Below are positions 19,813 to 29,389 of a stretch of 64,000 nucleotides of DNA, piece after piece. Position 1 is the first letter of the stretch; each line of letters opens with the position of its first letter. Made by a program: the position numbers and the translations under genes. The notes below the pieces were generated by a model, which was not told the origin of the DNA, did not search any database, and saw only the letters and a program-made list of their open reading frames with translations. Source of the DNA: Acidovorax sp. 210-6 (lineage in GTDB: Bacteria; Pseudomonadota; Gammaproteobacteria; Burkholderiales; Burkholderiaceae_C); contig NZ_JAACJE010000001.1 in NCBI RefSeq assembly GCF_010020825.1, forward strand, positions 868,001-932,000, in the 5' to 3' direction.

Positions 19813-20883
19813 TCAGATCAGTCGCAAAGATGCCAACTCTTTTTTCAGGTAGGCATAGCACAGCGGCGCCGCCACCAGCCCGGCAGGGCCGAACACGGCC
19901 TCGGCCACAAACATCACCGACAGCAGCTCCCACACGCCCATGTGCGTGCGTCTGCCCACCACCTTGGCGTTGATGACGTATTCGGCCTTGTGGATGAGGA
20001 TCAGAAAGCCCAGGCATGCCGCAGCCGCCAGCGGCGACACCGACAGCCCCACGATGGTGATGACCACGTTGCACACCAGGTTGCCCACGATGGGCACCAG
20101 CCCCGCCACAAAGGTGAAGCTGATGAGCAGCGGCGTGTAGGGCAGGCGAATGCCCCAGTACGGCAGGATGAACAGCAGGAACAGTGCGGTGAGCAAGGTG
20201 TTGAACGCCGCAATCCAGAACTGCGCCGCCACGATCTGCCGGAACGCTTCGCCAAACAGCGTGATGCGCTGTGCCAGTTCACGCGCCAGCGGGCCTTGTT
20301 GGGTGCTGCGCTGGCGCACGGCGGCCAGTGCGCCGATGATCAGGCCTACATAGGCGAACAGCAGCCCCGCCAGCCAGGCGCGGCCCGTGGTGGCCAGTGC
20401 GCCGGCCTTGGCGCCCAGGTAGTTGGCGATCACGCGCTGCACTTCGGCGGCGCCCTCGGGCAATTGCAGCGGAAAGTCGGCCGGGAGCTTGAGGCGCAAT
20501 TCACGCACCGTTTGCGCCATGTACTCCAGCAGCTCGCGGTACTGCTGGGGCGCTTCGATCAGGTAGGTGCGCGAATGCGTCAGCCCCAGCCCCAGCAGCC
20601 CCAGGGGCAGCAACATCACCAGGGCCGCCGCCGCGACTTCGGCCCCACGGGGGGGCAGCGGCGGCAAGGCGCCGGGCCGCAGCCGGGTGAGCCAGCCCAC
20701 CCAGGCGCGGGTCAGCAAAAAGCCCAGGCACACACACAGCAGGCCGGGCAGGAGGCCGCGCCACAGCACCAGCAGCAGTGCGGCAGCCACCAGCAGGTAG
20801 CTGGCCAGCACCACACTGCGTGGTGCTGGCGCGCTCAGCGCAGGCGTGGGTTCAGAACCGGGGGCAGGCGGGGTCTGCGCCAT
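19813..20883 (-). CDS. AI-2E family transporter (PerM/YdiK-like)
   Basis: About 356 residues with eight or so membrane segments and the family signatures YWGIRLPYTPLLISFTFVAG, LVPIVGNLVCNVVITIVGLS and the C-terminal FVAEAVFGPAGLVAAPLCYA. Members are membrane permeases (TqsA, PerM, YdiK, some Na+/H+ antiporters); the substrate cannot be assigned. I chose the ATG at 20883 (MAQTPPAPG) because upstream residues are Trp/Pro-rich read-through. It lies 16 bases downstream of the purM stop, same strand, so probably in one operon. Confidence 0.85.
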   Translation of the reverse strand: MAQTPPAPGSEPTPALSAPAPRSVVLASYLLVAAALLLVLWRGLLPGLLCVCLGFLLTRAWVGWLTRLRPGALPPLPPRGAEVAAAALVMLLPLGLLGLGLTHSRTYLIEAPQQYRELLEYMAQTVRELRLKLPADFPLQLPEGAAEVQRVIANYLGAKAGALATTGRAWLAGLLFAYVGLIIGALAAVRQRSTQQGPLARELAQRITLFGEAFRQIVAAQFWIAAFNTLLTALFLLFILPYWGIRLPYTPLLISFTFVAGLVPIVGNLVCNVVITIVGLSVSPLAAAACLGFLILIHKAEYVINAKVVGRRTHMGVWELLSVMFVAEAVFGPAGLVAAPLCYAYLKKELASLRLI

Positions 20884-20899
20884 GGGCTGCGCAGCAGGC

Positions 20900-21943
20900 T
20901 CAGGCCACCACCACGGCGGCACCGTCGCCGCGCGGCGCAATCGTGCCAATGGCGTACACCGACTCGCCCAAGGCGCGCAGCGTGGCTGCGGTGGCGTCGG
21001 CCTGGGCGGCATCGACCACCACCACCATGCCAATGCCGTTGTTGAAGGTGCGGTTCATTTCGATGTCATCGATACCTGCCGTCTTCTGCAGCCAGGCGAA
21101 CAATTCGGTTTGCGGCCAGCTGCCCTTCTTCAGATGGGCAGCCGTGCCCTCGGGCAGCACGCGCGGGATGTTCTCCAGCAGGCCGCCACCGGTGATGTGG
21201 GCCAGGGCCTTGATGGGATGTTGGGCCAGCGCGGCCAGCACATTCTTCACGTACAGGCGGGTGGGGCGCATCACCGCATCCTTGAAGGGCATGCCATCCA
21301 GCGTGGCGGGCAGGTTGCCAGCGGCGCGCTCGATGCACTTGCGAACCAGCGAGAAGCCGTTGGAGTGCACACCATGCGAGGCCAGGCCCAGCACCACATC
21401 GCCAGGGCTCACGTCCTTTCCGGTCAGGATCTTGCTCTTTTCGACCGCACCCACGCAAAAGCCCGCCAGGTCGTATTCGCCGGCAGGGTACATGCCGGGC
21501 ATCTCGGCTGTTTCGCCACCGATCAGTGCGCAGCCCGACAGCTCGCAGCCCTTGGCGATGCCACCCACCACGGCGGCGGCGGTGTCCACATCGAGCTTGC
21601 CGCAGGCAAAGTAGTCCAGGAAGAACAGCGGCTCGGCGCCCTGCACCAGCACATCGTTCACGCTCATGGCTACCAGGTCGATGCCCACCGTGTCGTGCAT
21701 GTTCCACTCGAATGCCAGCTTGAGCTTGGTGCCCACGCCGTCGGTACCGCTCACCAGCACCGGCTCCTGGTAGCGCTTGGGCACCTCAAACAGCGCGCCA
21801 AAGCCGCCAATGCCGGCCAGCACGCCCTCGCGCATGGTCTTTTTGGCCAGGGGCTTGATGCGCTCGACCAGCGCGTCGCCCGCGTCGATGTCAACGCCAG
21901 CGTCTTTGTAGGACAGGGGGGAGGGGGTCGCAGAGGTGCTCAT
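20900..21943 (-). CDS. purM: Phosphoribosylformylglycinamidine cyclo-ligase (AIR synthase)
   Basis: 347 residues. It begins [20 protein letters not shown] and continues with [37 protein letters not shown] (here with I at the first position), [20 protein letters not shown] and [20 protein letters not shown], all PurM landmarks. It closes FGAM to AIR with ATP in purine synthesis. Usual family length; no oddities. Confidence 0.97.
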   Translation of the reverse strand: MSTSATPSPLSYKDAGVDIDAGDALVERIKPLAKKTMREGVLAGIGGFGALFEVPKRYQEPVLVSGTDGVGTKLKLAFEWNMHDTVGIDLVAMSVNDVLVQGAEPLFFLDYFACGKLDVDTAAAVVGGIAKGCELSGCALIGGETAEMPGMYPAGEYDLAGFCVGAVEKSKILTGKDVSPGDVVLGLASHGVHSNGFSLVRKCIERAAGNLPATLDGMPFKDAVMRPTRLYVKNVLAALAQHPIKALAHITGGGLLENIPRVLPEGTAAHLKKGSWPQTELFAWLQKTAGIDDIEMNRTFNNGIGMVVVVDAAQADATAATLRALGESVYAIGTIAPRGDGAAVVVA

Positions 21944-21997
21944 GGGGTGCTATGGGTGCGGGAAGGCGGCCCAGGCGTGGGCCGCAAGCAGGAGATT

Positions 21998-23239
21998 TTA
22001 AGGGGCTCCACCGCCCGGGTGGGTGCCAGGGGCATGGTGCCGGGGTGGTGCCAGTGCGCCGCGCGCCATCAGGACCAGCACACCGCCCAGCGCCAGCAGC
22101 GCCAGAACCATGCCCGCAGAGAAGGTCGCGCGCGCACCCAGCTGGTCCCACAACAGGCCCGCCAGCGCGCTGGCCGCCAGCATGGCGACGCCGCAGACCA
22201 GGTTGAACATGCCGTAGGCCGTGCCGCGCAGGTCGGCCGGGGCGGTGTGGGCCACCATGGCGGCCAGCAGCCCCTGCGTGGCCGCCATGTGCAGGCCCCA
22301 CAGGGCCACACCCAGCCAGGCTGCGGGGCCCTGGCCGCTCCAGGCCAGCAGCGCATCGGCGGCCACCAGCGGCACCAGCCCCCAGGCCAACAGCTTGCCG
22401 TGGTCCATGCCGTCGGACAGTTTGCCCAGCGGATAGGCGCCCAGCGCATACACCAGGTTCATGGCAATCAACACCAGCGGCGTGAACGCCAGCGGCAAGC
22501 CGTCCTGCTGCAGGCGCAGCACCAGAAAAGCCTCGCTGAAGCGCGCCAGCGTGAACACCGCACCCAGGGCGACCACACTCCAGAACGCAGTTGGCAGGCG
22601 CCGCAGGTTGTCACGGCGGATGGGGTTGGTCCGCCGCTCCTGGGGCGCGCGCTCGGGTTCCTGCACCCCCCAGGCGAGCAGCGCCACGCATAGCGCTGCG
22701 GGCACCACGGCGGCCCAGAAGACGGCGCGGATGTCGTTGGCCCACAGCAGCATCAGCAGCATGGCCAGCAGCGGCCCCAGAAAAGCGCCCACCGTGTCCA
22801 GGGACTGGCGCAGCCCAAAGGCCGCGCCGCGGGCCTCCGGGGGGGCAATGTCGGCCACCAGCGCGTCCCTGGGGGTGCCGCGTATGCCCTTGCCGACCCG
22901 GTCGATCATGCGTGCTGCCACCACCATGCCCATGCCGGTGGCCAGCGCGAACATCGGTTTGGTCAGCGCGCCCAGGCTGTAGCCCATCAGTGCCAGGGGC
23001 TTGCGTTTGCCCCACCAGTCGCTCAATGCGCCTGCAAACACCTTCACGATCAAGGCCGTGGCCTCGGCGGCGCCCTCGATAAGACCCACGGTCAACATGC
23101 TTGCGCCCAGCACGCTGACCATGAACACCGGCAGCAGGCTGTGGATCAGTTCGGAGGAGACATCCATCAGCAGACTGACGAATCCCAATACCCAAATGGC
23201 AGCCGGGAGCTTGGTGTGTGCGGGGGTGGGAGAGGGCAT
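21998..23239 (-). CDS. MFS transporter
   Basis: About 413 residues, twelve membrane segments. It shows the MFS loop 2-3 signature GALSDWWGKRKPLALMGYSL and the conserved RVGKGIRGTPRDALVAD after TM4, which is the pattern of the YfmO/Bcr-like group named for FRGTPKDAL-type motifs. The substrate is unknown. I chose the ATG at 23239 (MPSPTPAHTK). It is divergent from hda; the 203-base gap between them shows nothing I can name beyond an AT-rich TCTAAAATCG patch near 23256. Confidence 0.85.
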   Translation of the reverse strand: MPSPTPAHTKLPAAIWVLGFVSLLMDVSSELIHSLLPVFMVSVLGASMLTVGLIEGAAEATALIVKVFAGALSDWWGKRKPLALMGYSLGALTKPMFALATGMGMVVAARMIDRVGKGIRGTPRDALVADIAPPEARGAAFGLRQSLDTVGAFLGPLLAMLLMLLWANDIRAVFWAAVVPAALCVALLAWGVQEPERAPQERRTNPIRRDNLRRLPTAFWSVVALGAVFTLARFSEAFLVLRLQQDGLPLAFTPLVLIAMNLVYALGAYPLGKLSDGMDHGKLLAWGLVPLVAADALLAWSGQGPAAWLGVALWGLHMAATQGLLAAMVAHTAPADLRGTAYGMFNLVCGVAMLAASALAGLLWDQLGARATFSAGMVLALLALGGVLVLMARGALAPPRHHAPGTHPGGGAP

Positions 23240-23442
23240 GGCCGCCTGAAGACGTCTAAAATCGCGCCATTGTCGTCCATGCGTGCGACGGTATCTGCCC
23301 GCGCCGCATGCCCGGGTTATGGCCGCAGTTGCCTGTGGCTGCAGGCCCCACCCCATTCCACAGCGATGCCGCCGATCCACCTCCCGCATTTCATCCTGGC
23401 TTTTCTGGCCCTGGCCGTGCCCATGCCTCGGGGGCGCCGCGC

Positions 23443-24141
23443 ATGAAGCAACTGGCCCTGGACATCGGTCTGGCCACCGGCCCCTCGCTGGGCAACTACT
23501 TTGCCGGGGCCAACGAGGCCGCGCTGCAGCACCTGCGCCTGTGGGTGGGGCAGGGCAGCCAGCAGGCCACGCGCGCGCCCGTGCCCACCTATCTGTGGGG
23601 CCTGCCAGGCAGCGGCAAGTCGCACCTGCTCAAGGCCGTGGCCAGCGCGTTGCGCGAGCAAGGCGCCAGCGTGGGCTGGCTGGACCCCAGCGTGCACGCA
23701 CGCCCCGAATTCGATGAACGCTGGGCCGCCGTGCTGCTGGACGACGTGCACCTGTACTCCACCGCGCAGCAGGCCCTGGCGTTCAACTGGTTTGTCAACG
23801 CCACCAGCCCGGGCAGCGGCGCGCCGCGCTGGGTGTTGGCCGCAGGCAGCGTACCCCCGGCAGACCTGCCGCTGCGCGACGACCTGCGCACCCGCCTGGG
23901 CTGGGGCCATGTGTTCCAGCTCCAGGTGCTCGACGAAACCGCCCGCCGTGCCGTGCTGCGCCAGGAGGCCGACGCGCGCGGCATCTTCCTGGCCGACGAG
24001 GTGATGGACTACATGCTCAGCCGCTTCTCGCGCGACCTGGGCAGCCTCATGCAGCTGCTGGACCGGCTCGACGCCTACGCCCTGCGCGCGCAGCGTGCCA
24101 TCACCATTCCGCTGCTCAAGGCCATGCTGGAAGCTGGATGA
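23443..24141 (+). CDS. hda: DnaA regulatory inactivator Hda
   Basis: 232 residues related to the AAA+ region of DnaA: GNYFAGANEAALQHL, Walker A LWGLPGSGKSHLLKAV, Walker B AVLLDDVHLYS, sensor region LRTRLGWGHVFQLQVLDE and a C-terminal DLGSLMQLLDRLDAYALR. Hda with the sliding clamp stimulates DnaA-ATP hydrolysis to limit re-initiation. The N-terminal MKQLALDIGLATGPSLGNYF contains the clamp-binding QL.LD motif typical of Hda. The ATG at 23443 is chosen on that basis. Next to pcnB/folK as in many betaproteobacteria. Confidence 0.92.
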   Translation: MKQLALDIGLATGPSLGNYFAGANEAALQHLRLWVGQGSQQATRAPVPTYLWGLPGSGKSHLLKAVASALREQGASVGWLDPSVHARPEFDERWAAVLLDDVHLYSTAQQALAFNWFVNATSPGSGAPRWVLAAGSVPPADLPLRDDLRTRLGWGHVFQLQVLDETARRAVLRQEADARGIFLADEVMDYMLSRFSRDLGSLMQLLDRLDAYALRAQRAITIPLLKAMLEAG

Positions 24142-24146
24142 GGCAC

Positions 24147-24300
24147 AACCCCCTGTGGCGCTGCGCGCCTTCCCCCTTCTCTCGCGTCGCTGTGCGACGC
24201 GGGAAGGGGGACGCTCCCGGCGCGGCGGGGCGGCCCTTGCGCGGGAGCACTGGCTTGGGCCGTGCCGATTGCTGCCGCTCACGGCCTAACCACACCAAGA
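24147..24300 (+). repeat. Family-2 GC-rich palindromic repeat, copy B
   Basis: Begins CACAACCCCCTGTGGCGCTG and contains CTTCCCCCTTCTCTCGCG then GACGCGGGAAGGGGGACG, the same layout as the copy at 6403-6537 on the other strand. The stem CCTTCCCCCTTC/GGGAAGGGGG is partly offset. It occupies the whole gap between hda and the HAD hydrolase. Confidence 0.75.
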
Positions 24301-24304
24301 ATGA

Positions 24305-25003
24305 ATGACTGAAACCCCGAACCATCGCCCCCGGCTGACCCTGTTCGACCTGGACCACACGCTGCTGCCGCTCGACTCCGACTACGAGTGGGGCGAGTTC
24401 ACCATCCGCATCGGCTGGACCGACCCGGTGGACTTTGCCCGCCGCAATGCCGAGTTTTACGCCCACTACCAGGCCGGTACGCTGGATGTGCACGACTACG
24501 TGCGCTTTGCCACCGAAGCCGTGCGCCAGCGCGGCCCCGAGCAGGCGCATGCCGCGCACGAACGCTTCATGCGCGAGGTGATTGCGCCCGCCATCCGGCC
24601 CGAGGCCCTGCAACTCGTGCGTCAGCACCAGCAGGCGGGGGACAGGGTGCTCATCGTCTCCGCCACCAACGAATTCGTCACCCGCCCCATCGCCCAGGCG
24701 CTGGGCGTGCAGGAGCTGCTGGCCATGCAACTGGCGCGCGACGCCAGCGGCTGGTACACCGGCGCCATTCAGGGCACGCCCACCATGCGCGAAGGCAAGG
24801 TGCAGCGCATGGAAGAATGGCTGTCTGCGCACGGCCTGCGCTGGGCCGACGTGGAAAGCACCTTTTACAGCGACTCCATGAACGACGTCCCCCTGCTGGA
24901 GCGTGTGGACCACCCCGTGGCCACCAACCCCGATGCCCGCCTGCGCGCCCTGGCGCAAGAGCGCGGCTGGCGCATCCTCGACCTGTTTTCTGCACACCCA
25001 TGA
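24305..25003 (+). CDS. HAD-IB family phosphatase
   Basis: 232 residues. Motif I is LTLFDLDHTLLPLDSDYEWG (DxDxT-type), motif II VLIVSATNEFVTRPIA, and motif III/IV FYSDSMNDVPLLERVDHPVA, the PSP/HAD-IB pattern. Family members include phosphoserine phosphatase and the CicA/histidinol-phosphate group; the substrate here is not clear. The stop overlaps the pcnB start by four bases (ATGA), so it is translationally coupled to pcnB, an arrangement known in Comamonadaceae. Confidence 0.88.
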   Translation: MTETPNHRPRLTLFDLDHTLLPLDSDYEWGEFTIRIGWTDPVDFARRNAEFYAHYQAGTLDVHDYVRFATEAVRQRGPEQAHAAHERFMREVIAPAIRPEALQLVRQHQQAGDRVLIVSATNEFVTRPIAQALGVQELLAMQLARDASGWYTGAIQGTPTMREGKVQRMEEWLSAHGLRWADVESTFYSDSMNDVPLLERVDHPVATNPDARLRALAQERGWRILDLFSAHP

Positions 25004-26592
25004 TCAAAACCTTCATCGACAAACTGCTGGGCAAGGCCGCCAAGGGTGGCAAAGGCGGCAAGCCGCATTTCGGCAAGCGCGTAGAGGTGCCTGCAGCCCA
25101 GCACGGCATCGACCCCACGCTGGTGGACCGCCGCGCCGTGGAGGTGGTGCACACCCTCAAGCAGGCGGGCTACGAGGCCTATATCGTCGGCGGCGCCGTG
25201 CGCGACCTGCTGCTGGGCCTGCGCCCCAAGGACTTCGACGTGGCCACCAACGCCACGCCCGAGCAGGTCAAGCAACTGTTCCGCCGCGCCTTCATCATCG
25301 GCAAGCGCTTTCGCATCGTGCACGTGGTGCATGGGCGTGGGCGCGAGCACGAGGTGATCGAGGTCTCCACCTTCCGCGCCTACCTCGACAACGTGGCCGC
25401 CGAACAAGTGGGCGGCAACGAAAAGACCAGCAAGGCGCAACTGGCCGGCATGCAGCACGCCGTGGACGCATCGGGCCGCGTGCTGCGCGACAACGTCTGG
25501 GGCCCGCAGGACGAAGACGCCACGCGGCGCGACTTCACCGTCAACGCCATGTACTACGACCCCGAAACCCAGACCGTGGTGGACTACCACAAGGGCATCG
25601 AGGACGCCAAGAAAAAGCAGTTGCGCATGATTGGCGACCCCGCCCAGCGCTACCGCGAAGACCCCGTGCGCATCATCCGCGCCGTGCGTTTTGCTGCCAA
25701 GCTCAGCGGCCTGGGTTTTGCCCTGGACCCCAAGACCGCCGCGCCCCTGGCCCAGTCGCAGCACCTGCTGCAAGAGGTGCCGCAAAGCCGCATGTTCGAC
25801 GAAATGCTCAAGCTCCTGCAGACCGGCCACGCGCTGGCCTCCGTGGAGCAACTGCGCAAGCTGGGCCTGCAGCGCGGCATCTACCCGTTGCTGGATCTGG
25901 TCGTTGAACGCGCCGACACCCCCCTGGTGCACGCCGCCCTGCAAGACACCGACCGCCGCCTGGCCGAAGGCAAGCGCGTGGCGCCCAGCTTCTTGCTCGC
26001 CTGCGTGCTCTGGCAAGACGTGCGCGAAGGCTGGCAGCGCCGCCTGGACGCGCGCGAACACGCCTTCCCCGCGCTGCAGGACGCCATCGACGAAGTCTTC
26101 AACCAGCGCATCGGCGACGTCTCGGGCCGCGGCAAGCTGGCCGCCGACATGCGCGAAATCTGGGTCATGCAGCCCCGCTTTGAAAAGCGCGTGGGCCGCA
26201 TCCCCGAAAGCATGGTGGCGCAACTGCGCTTCCGCGCGGGTTTTGACTTCATGCGCCTGCGCGCCGACGTGGGCGAAGTGGACGAGGCCCTGGCCGACTG
26301 GTGGCAAAAGTTCAGCACCGCCGACGAAGACGAGCGCTACGACCTCATGGAGCAGGCGCGCGAAGAGCAAAAGGCCCGCAGCCGCCAAGCCCAGGGCACC
26401 GTGCACCGCGTGCCACCACGCACCAAGGCCGCCGACCCGCGCGGCCTGGCGCTGGACGAAGGCGCCGACAACCACGCCCCCGACGCCGACACCGCATCGC
26501 CGCCTGAAGGCAGCGCCCCCAAAAAACGCCGCCGCCGTCGCCGCAAACCCGGCGGCGCCGCAGGCGGCAGCGCCCCCGCTGCCGACGCGTGA
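25000..26592 (+). CDS. pcnB: Poly(A) polymerase I
   Basis: 530 residues. The nucleotidyltransferase core reads YIVGGAVRDLLLGLRPKDFD with the DxD metal pair, then FRRAFIIGKRFRIVHVV and RRDFTVNAMYYDP. The PcnB-specific C-terminal tail is strongly basic (KKRRRRRRKPGG). It adds 3-prime poly(A) tails that mark RNA for decay. The start at 25000 (MIKTFIDKLL) overlaps the HAD stop, and the pcnB stop overlaps the folK GTG start, so HAD-pcnB-folK form one coupled operon. Confidence 0.95.
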   Translation: MIKTFIDKLLGKAAKGGKGGKPHFGKRVEVPAAQHGIDPTLVDRRAVEVVHTLKQAGYEAYIVGGAVRDLLLGLRPKDFDVATNATPEQVKQLFRRAFIIGKRFRIVHVVHGRGREHEVIEVSTFRAYLDNVAAEQVGGNEKTSKAQLAGMQHAVDASGRVLRDNVWGPQDEDATRRDFTVNAMYYDPETQTVVDYHKGIEDAKKKQLRMIGDPAQRYREDPVRIIRAVRFAAKLSGLGFALDPKTAAPLAQSQHLLQEVPQSRMFDEMLKLLQTGHALASVEQLRKLGLQRGIYPLLDLVVERADTPLVHAALQDTDRRLAEGKRVAPSFLLACVLWQDVREGWQRRLDAREHAFPALQDAIDEVFNQRIGDVSGRGKLAADMREIWVMQPRFEKRVGRIPESMVAQLRFRAGFDFMRLRADVGEVDEALADWWQKFSTADEDERYDLMEQAREEQKARSRQAQGTVHRVPPRTKAADPRGLALDEGADNHAPDADTASPPEGSAPKKRRRRRRKPGGAAGGSAPAADA

Positions 26593-27143
26593 GCACGCCC
26601 GCAAACCCGCCCCCCGCATCGCGGGCGGGCACACCAGCCCCCGCAGTGCACGCCTGGGTCGGCCTGGGCGCCAACCTGGGCGAGCCCGCTGCTGCCCTGC
26701 GCCAGGCCGTGCAGGCCCTGGCGCACACCAAGGGCATCCGCCTGCTGCGCACCTCGTCGCTGTACCGCAGCGCGCCGGTCGATGCCCACGGCCCCGACTA
26801 CCTCAACGCCGTGGCCGAAATCGCCACCACTCTCAGCCCCCACGACCTGCTGGCCGCCCTGCAAGCCCTGGAGCACGCTGCCGGGCGCGAACGCCCCTAC
26901 CGCAACGCCCCGCGCACGCTGGACCTGGACCTGCTGCTGTACGGCACCCAGAACATTGCCACCCCCGACCTCACCGTGCCCCACCCCCGCATGTTCGAGC
27001 GCGCCTTCGTCCTGCAGCCCCTGGCCGAACTGGCGCCCCAGCACGTGTCCGCGCAGGCGCTGCAGGCGGTGCAGGGGCAGGTGATGGAGCGGTGCCAGGG
27101 GGCAGGGTGGGCAGAAGGATGTGGAGTGTCTGCGGAAATATGA
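26589..27143 (+). CDS. folK: 2-amino-4-hydroxy-6-hydroxymethyldihydropteridine pyrophosphokinase
   Basis: 184 residues. Landmarks: AWVGLGANLGEP, SSLYRSAPVDAHGPDYLNAV, LEHAAGRERPYRNAPRTLDL then DLLLYG, and the HPRMFERAFVLQPLAELAP block, all FolK. It pyrophosphorylates 6-hydroxymethyl-dihydropterin in folate synthesis. The start is a GTG overlapping the pcnB stop (GTGA). An extra Pro/Ala-rich stretch of about 20 residues precedes the domain. A family-1 repeat begins at the base after the stop. Confidence 0.95.
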   Translation: MSTPANPPPASRAGTPAPAVHAWVGLGANLGEPAAALRQAVQALAHTKGIRLLRTSSLYRSAPVDAHGPDYLNAVAEIATTLSPHDLLAALQALEHAAGRERPYRNAPRTLDLDLLLYGTQNIATPDLTVPHPRMFERAFVLQPLAELAPQHVSAQALQAVQGQVMERCQGAGWAEGCGVSAEI

Positions 27144-27203
27144 TAAAAAATTGGCTGCAGCGCCCGCCCAGTAAGCGCTAATAGCTATAAAAATAATAGC
27201 GAA
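27144..27203 (+). repeat. Family-1 palindromic repeat, copy 3
   Basis: Starts at the base after the folK stop: AAATTGGCTGCAGCGCC, GTAAGCGCTAATAGCTAT, then AATAATAGC. It lies between convergent folK and the flavoprotein gene. Confidence 0.8.
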
Positions 27204-27271
27204 ATTTGGGTGTTTTCCATGTACCCACGTTGGACAACACGCCCCAAAAGCAGCAGTTCAGTCGTTACCTG

Positions 27272-28336
27272 TCACTGCGGATGCTTGTCCGCCTCCGAGG
27301 TAAACGCATCGGCGTAGAACTCCTCGCTCGGCAGGCCGCGCTGGGTGGTGTAGGCGCTGCGGGCGGAATCGACCACGATGGGGGCGCCGCAGGCATACAC
27401 CTGGTGGCCCGAGAGGTCGGCAAAGTCGTCCAGCACGGCCTGGTGCACAAAGCCGGTGCGGCCGTTCCAGGCGTCTTCGGGCTGGGCGTCGGACACCACG
27501 GGCACGTAGTGCAGTTGGGGCATGTGGGCGGCCTGCTCGCGCACCCAGTCGTCCAGGTACAGGTCGGCCGGGCGGCGGCCGCCCCAGTAGAAGTGGGTGG
27601 GCCGGCTGATGCCCTTGTGGCGCAGGTGCTCGATGATGGCCTTGATGGGCGCAAAGCCTGTGCCCGAGGCCAGCAGCACGATGGGCTTGTCGGAGTCTTC
27701 GCGCAGGTAAAAGCCGCCAAACGGGCCTTCGATGCGCAGGATTTCCTTCTCCTTCATGGCGCCGAACACATGGTCGGTAAAGCGTCCGCCGGGCATGTGG
27801 CGGATGTGCAGCTCGATGCCAGGGGCCTGTGCCTGTGTGTGCGGTGCGTTGGCCATCGAGTAGGCCCTGCGCGCGCCGTCACGCAGCACAAATTCCACGT
27901 ACTGCCCCGCGTGGTAGCGGAAGGTATCGGCCGCGGGCAGCTGCAGTTGCAGTTGCATCACATCGGCAGAGCGGCGCTGCAGCGTGCTCACGCGCACGGG
28001 CAGCTTTTTGATGGGGAAGGCGCTTTCGTCGGTGACCTGGCGCGATTCGAGCACCACCGGCGTCTGCGCCACGCCGCAGCAGGTCAGCACCCAGCCTGCG
28101 GCTTCTTCGTCGGTGCTCAGGGCCTTGTCCTGGTGCGTGCCGTGCACCACGGTGCCCTCCAGCATCTTGCACTTGCACGAGCCACAGGCGCCGTCCTTGC
28201 AGCCGTAGGGCAGGCCCACGCCGGCGCGGATGGCGGCGGCCAGGATGGTTTCGCCCGGCTGGGCTTCAAAGCTGCGGCCGCTGGGCTGCACGGTGACGGT
28301 GTGGGGCAGGGCGGGGGTGGGCGCTGCGGTGGTCAT
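27272..28336 (-). CDS. CDP-6-deoxy-delta-3,4-glucoseen reductase-like flavoprotein (2Fe-2S, FAD, NAD)
   Basis: 354 residues. An N-terminal plant-type ferredoxin domain holds CKDGACGSCKCKMLEG with the fourth Cys in LTCCGVAQ; then come an FAD domain (GQYVEFVLRDGARRAYSMAN, RxYS motif) and an NAD domain (LLASGTGFAPIKAIIEHL, ending YACGAPIVVDSAR). In Burkholderiales this gene is annotated as CDP-6-deoxy-delta-3,4-glucoseen reductase, but it is a general electron-transfer reductase of the phenol-hydroxylase-reductase type; its partner oxygenase or dehydratase is not in the window. The start at 28336 is set by the family N-terminus. Confidence 0.85.
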   Translation of the reverse strand: MTTAAPTPALPHTVTVQPSGRSFEAQPGETILAAAIRAGVGLPYGCKDGACGSCKCKMLEGTVVHGTHQDKALSTDEEAAGWVLTCCGVAQTPVVLESRQVTDESAFPIKKLPVRVSTLQRRSADVMQLQLQLPAADTFRYHAGQYVEFVLRDGARRAYSMANAPHTQAQAPGIELHIRHMPGGRFTDHVFGAMKEKEILRIEGPFGGFYLREDSDKPIVLLASGTGFAPIKAIIEHLRHKGISRPTHFYWGGRRPADLYLDDWVREQAAHMPQLHYVPVVSDAQPEDAWNGRTGFVHQAVLDDFADLSGHQVYACGAPIVVDSARSAYTTQRGLPSEEFYADAFTSEADKHPQ

Positions 28337-28453
28337 GTTTTGGTTATCCTCGCGGGGGTCGAACACGGCAATGCCCTGGATTGTGCCCGCAGTGTTTACC
28401 CCTTTTGCGCGCCGGGCCGATGGCTGGCGCGGCGCACCTTTGAGAGCCCTTGC

Positions 28454-29389
28454 ATGAGTTCTGCCTCCCCCGCCTGCAACCTGGGCGCGCTGCCTGCGCG
28501 CTTTCGCCGTGCGCGTGTGCTCATCGTCGGCTGTGGCGACGTGGGCCTGCGTGTGGCGCAGGCCTTGCGCGCCAGCGCCACGGGGCGCTCGCCGGTGCGT
28601 GTTCTGGCGCTCACCTCCAGCCCCGAGCGCGCGCCCGCCCTGCGTGCCCAGGGCATCACGCCGCTGCTGGGCAACCTGGACCATGTCGCCAGCCTGCGCC
28701 GACTGTCCGGTCTGGCCACGCATGTGCTGCACCTGGCGCCCCCGCCCGGCCAGGGCGAGCGGGACCCGCGCACCCAGGCCCTGGTGCGGGCGCTGCGCTT
28801 GCGCTGCCCGCCTGCGGCGCTGGTGTATGCGTCCACCAGCGGGGTGTATGGCGACTGCGGCGGCGCCTGGGTGACGGAGACCCGCGCCCTGGCCCCGGCC
28901 ACCGCCCGTGCCCGCCGCCGGGTGGATGCCGAGCGCCTGGTGCGTTTTGCGGGCCGCAGCGGCCTGCGCGCCAGCATTCTGCGCGTGCCCGGCATCTACG
29001 CCCCCAACCGCGAGGGCGGCACGCCCGAAGCGCGCCTGCGCCGCGGCACGCCCGTGCTGGTGCCTGCCGACGACGTGTACACCAACCACATCCACGCCGA
29101 CGACCTGGCCCGCGCCTGCGTGGCGGCGCTGTGGCGCGGCGCCCCCCAGCGCGTGTACCACGCCAGTGATGACAGCGACTTGCGCATGGGCGACTACTTT
29201 GACCTGGCCGCTGACCTGTATGGCCTGCCCCGCCCGCCGCGCATCACCCGCGCCCAGGCCCAGACCGACATTGCCCCCATGCTGCTGAGCTTCATGAGCG
29301 AATCGCGCCGCATGGACAACACCCGCCTGCACCGCGAGCTGCGCGTGCGCCTGCTCTACCCCACGGTGGTGCAGGGGCTGCGCTCCTGA
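28454..29389 (+). CDS. SDR family protein (YeeZ-like nucleoside-diphosphate-sugar epimerase fold)
   Basis: 311 residues. The Rossmann motif VLIVGCGDVGLRVAQAL is followed by HLAPPPGQGERDPRT, YASTSGVYGDCGG and YTNHIHADDLARAC. This is the atypical extended SDR group that includes E. coli YeeZ. The usual YxxxK catalytic pair is not obvious (ARARRRVDAERLVR in that place), so the reaction is uncertain. It is divergent from the flavoprotein gene and its stop (27 codon end at 29387-29389) directly abuts the stop of the convergent DUF4124 gene with no spacer. Confidence 0.8.
   Translation: MSSASPACNLGALPARFRRARVLIVGCGDVGLRVAQALRASATGRSPVRVLALTSSPERAPALRAQGITPLLGNLDHVASLRRLSGLATHVLHLAPPPGQGERDPRTQALVRALRLRCPPAALVYASTSGVYGDCGGAWVTETRALAPATARARRRVDAERLVRFAGRSGLRASILRVPGIYAPNREGGTPEARLRRGTPVLVPADDVYTNHIHADDLARACVAALWRGAPQRVYHASDDSDLRMGDYFDLAADLYGLPRPPRITRAQAQTDIAPMLLSFMSESRRMDNTRLHRELRVRLLYPTVVQGLRS

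Noticed and set aside
24865-26634. Long minus-strand frame opposite pcnB and folK
   Set aside because: Antisense of a gene with full PcnB motifs; composition typical of a high-GC shadow.
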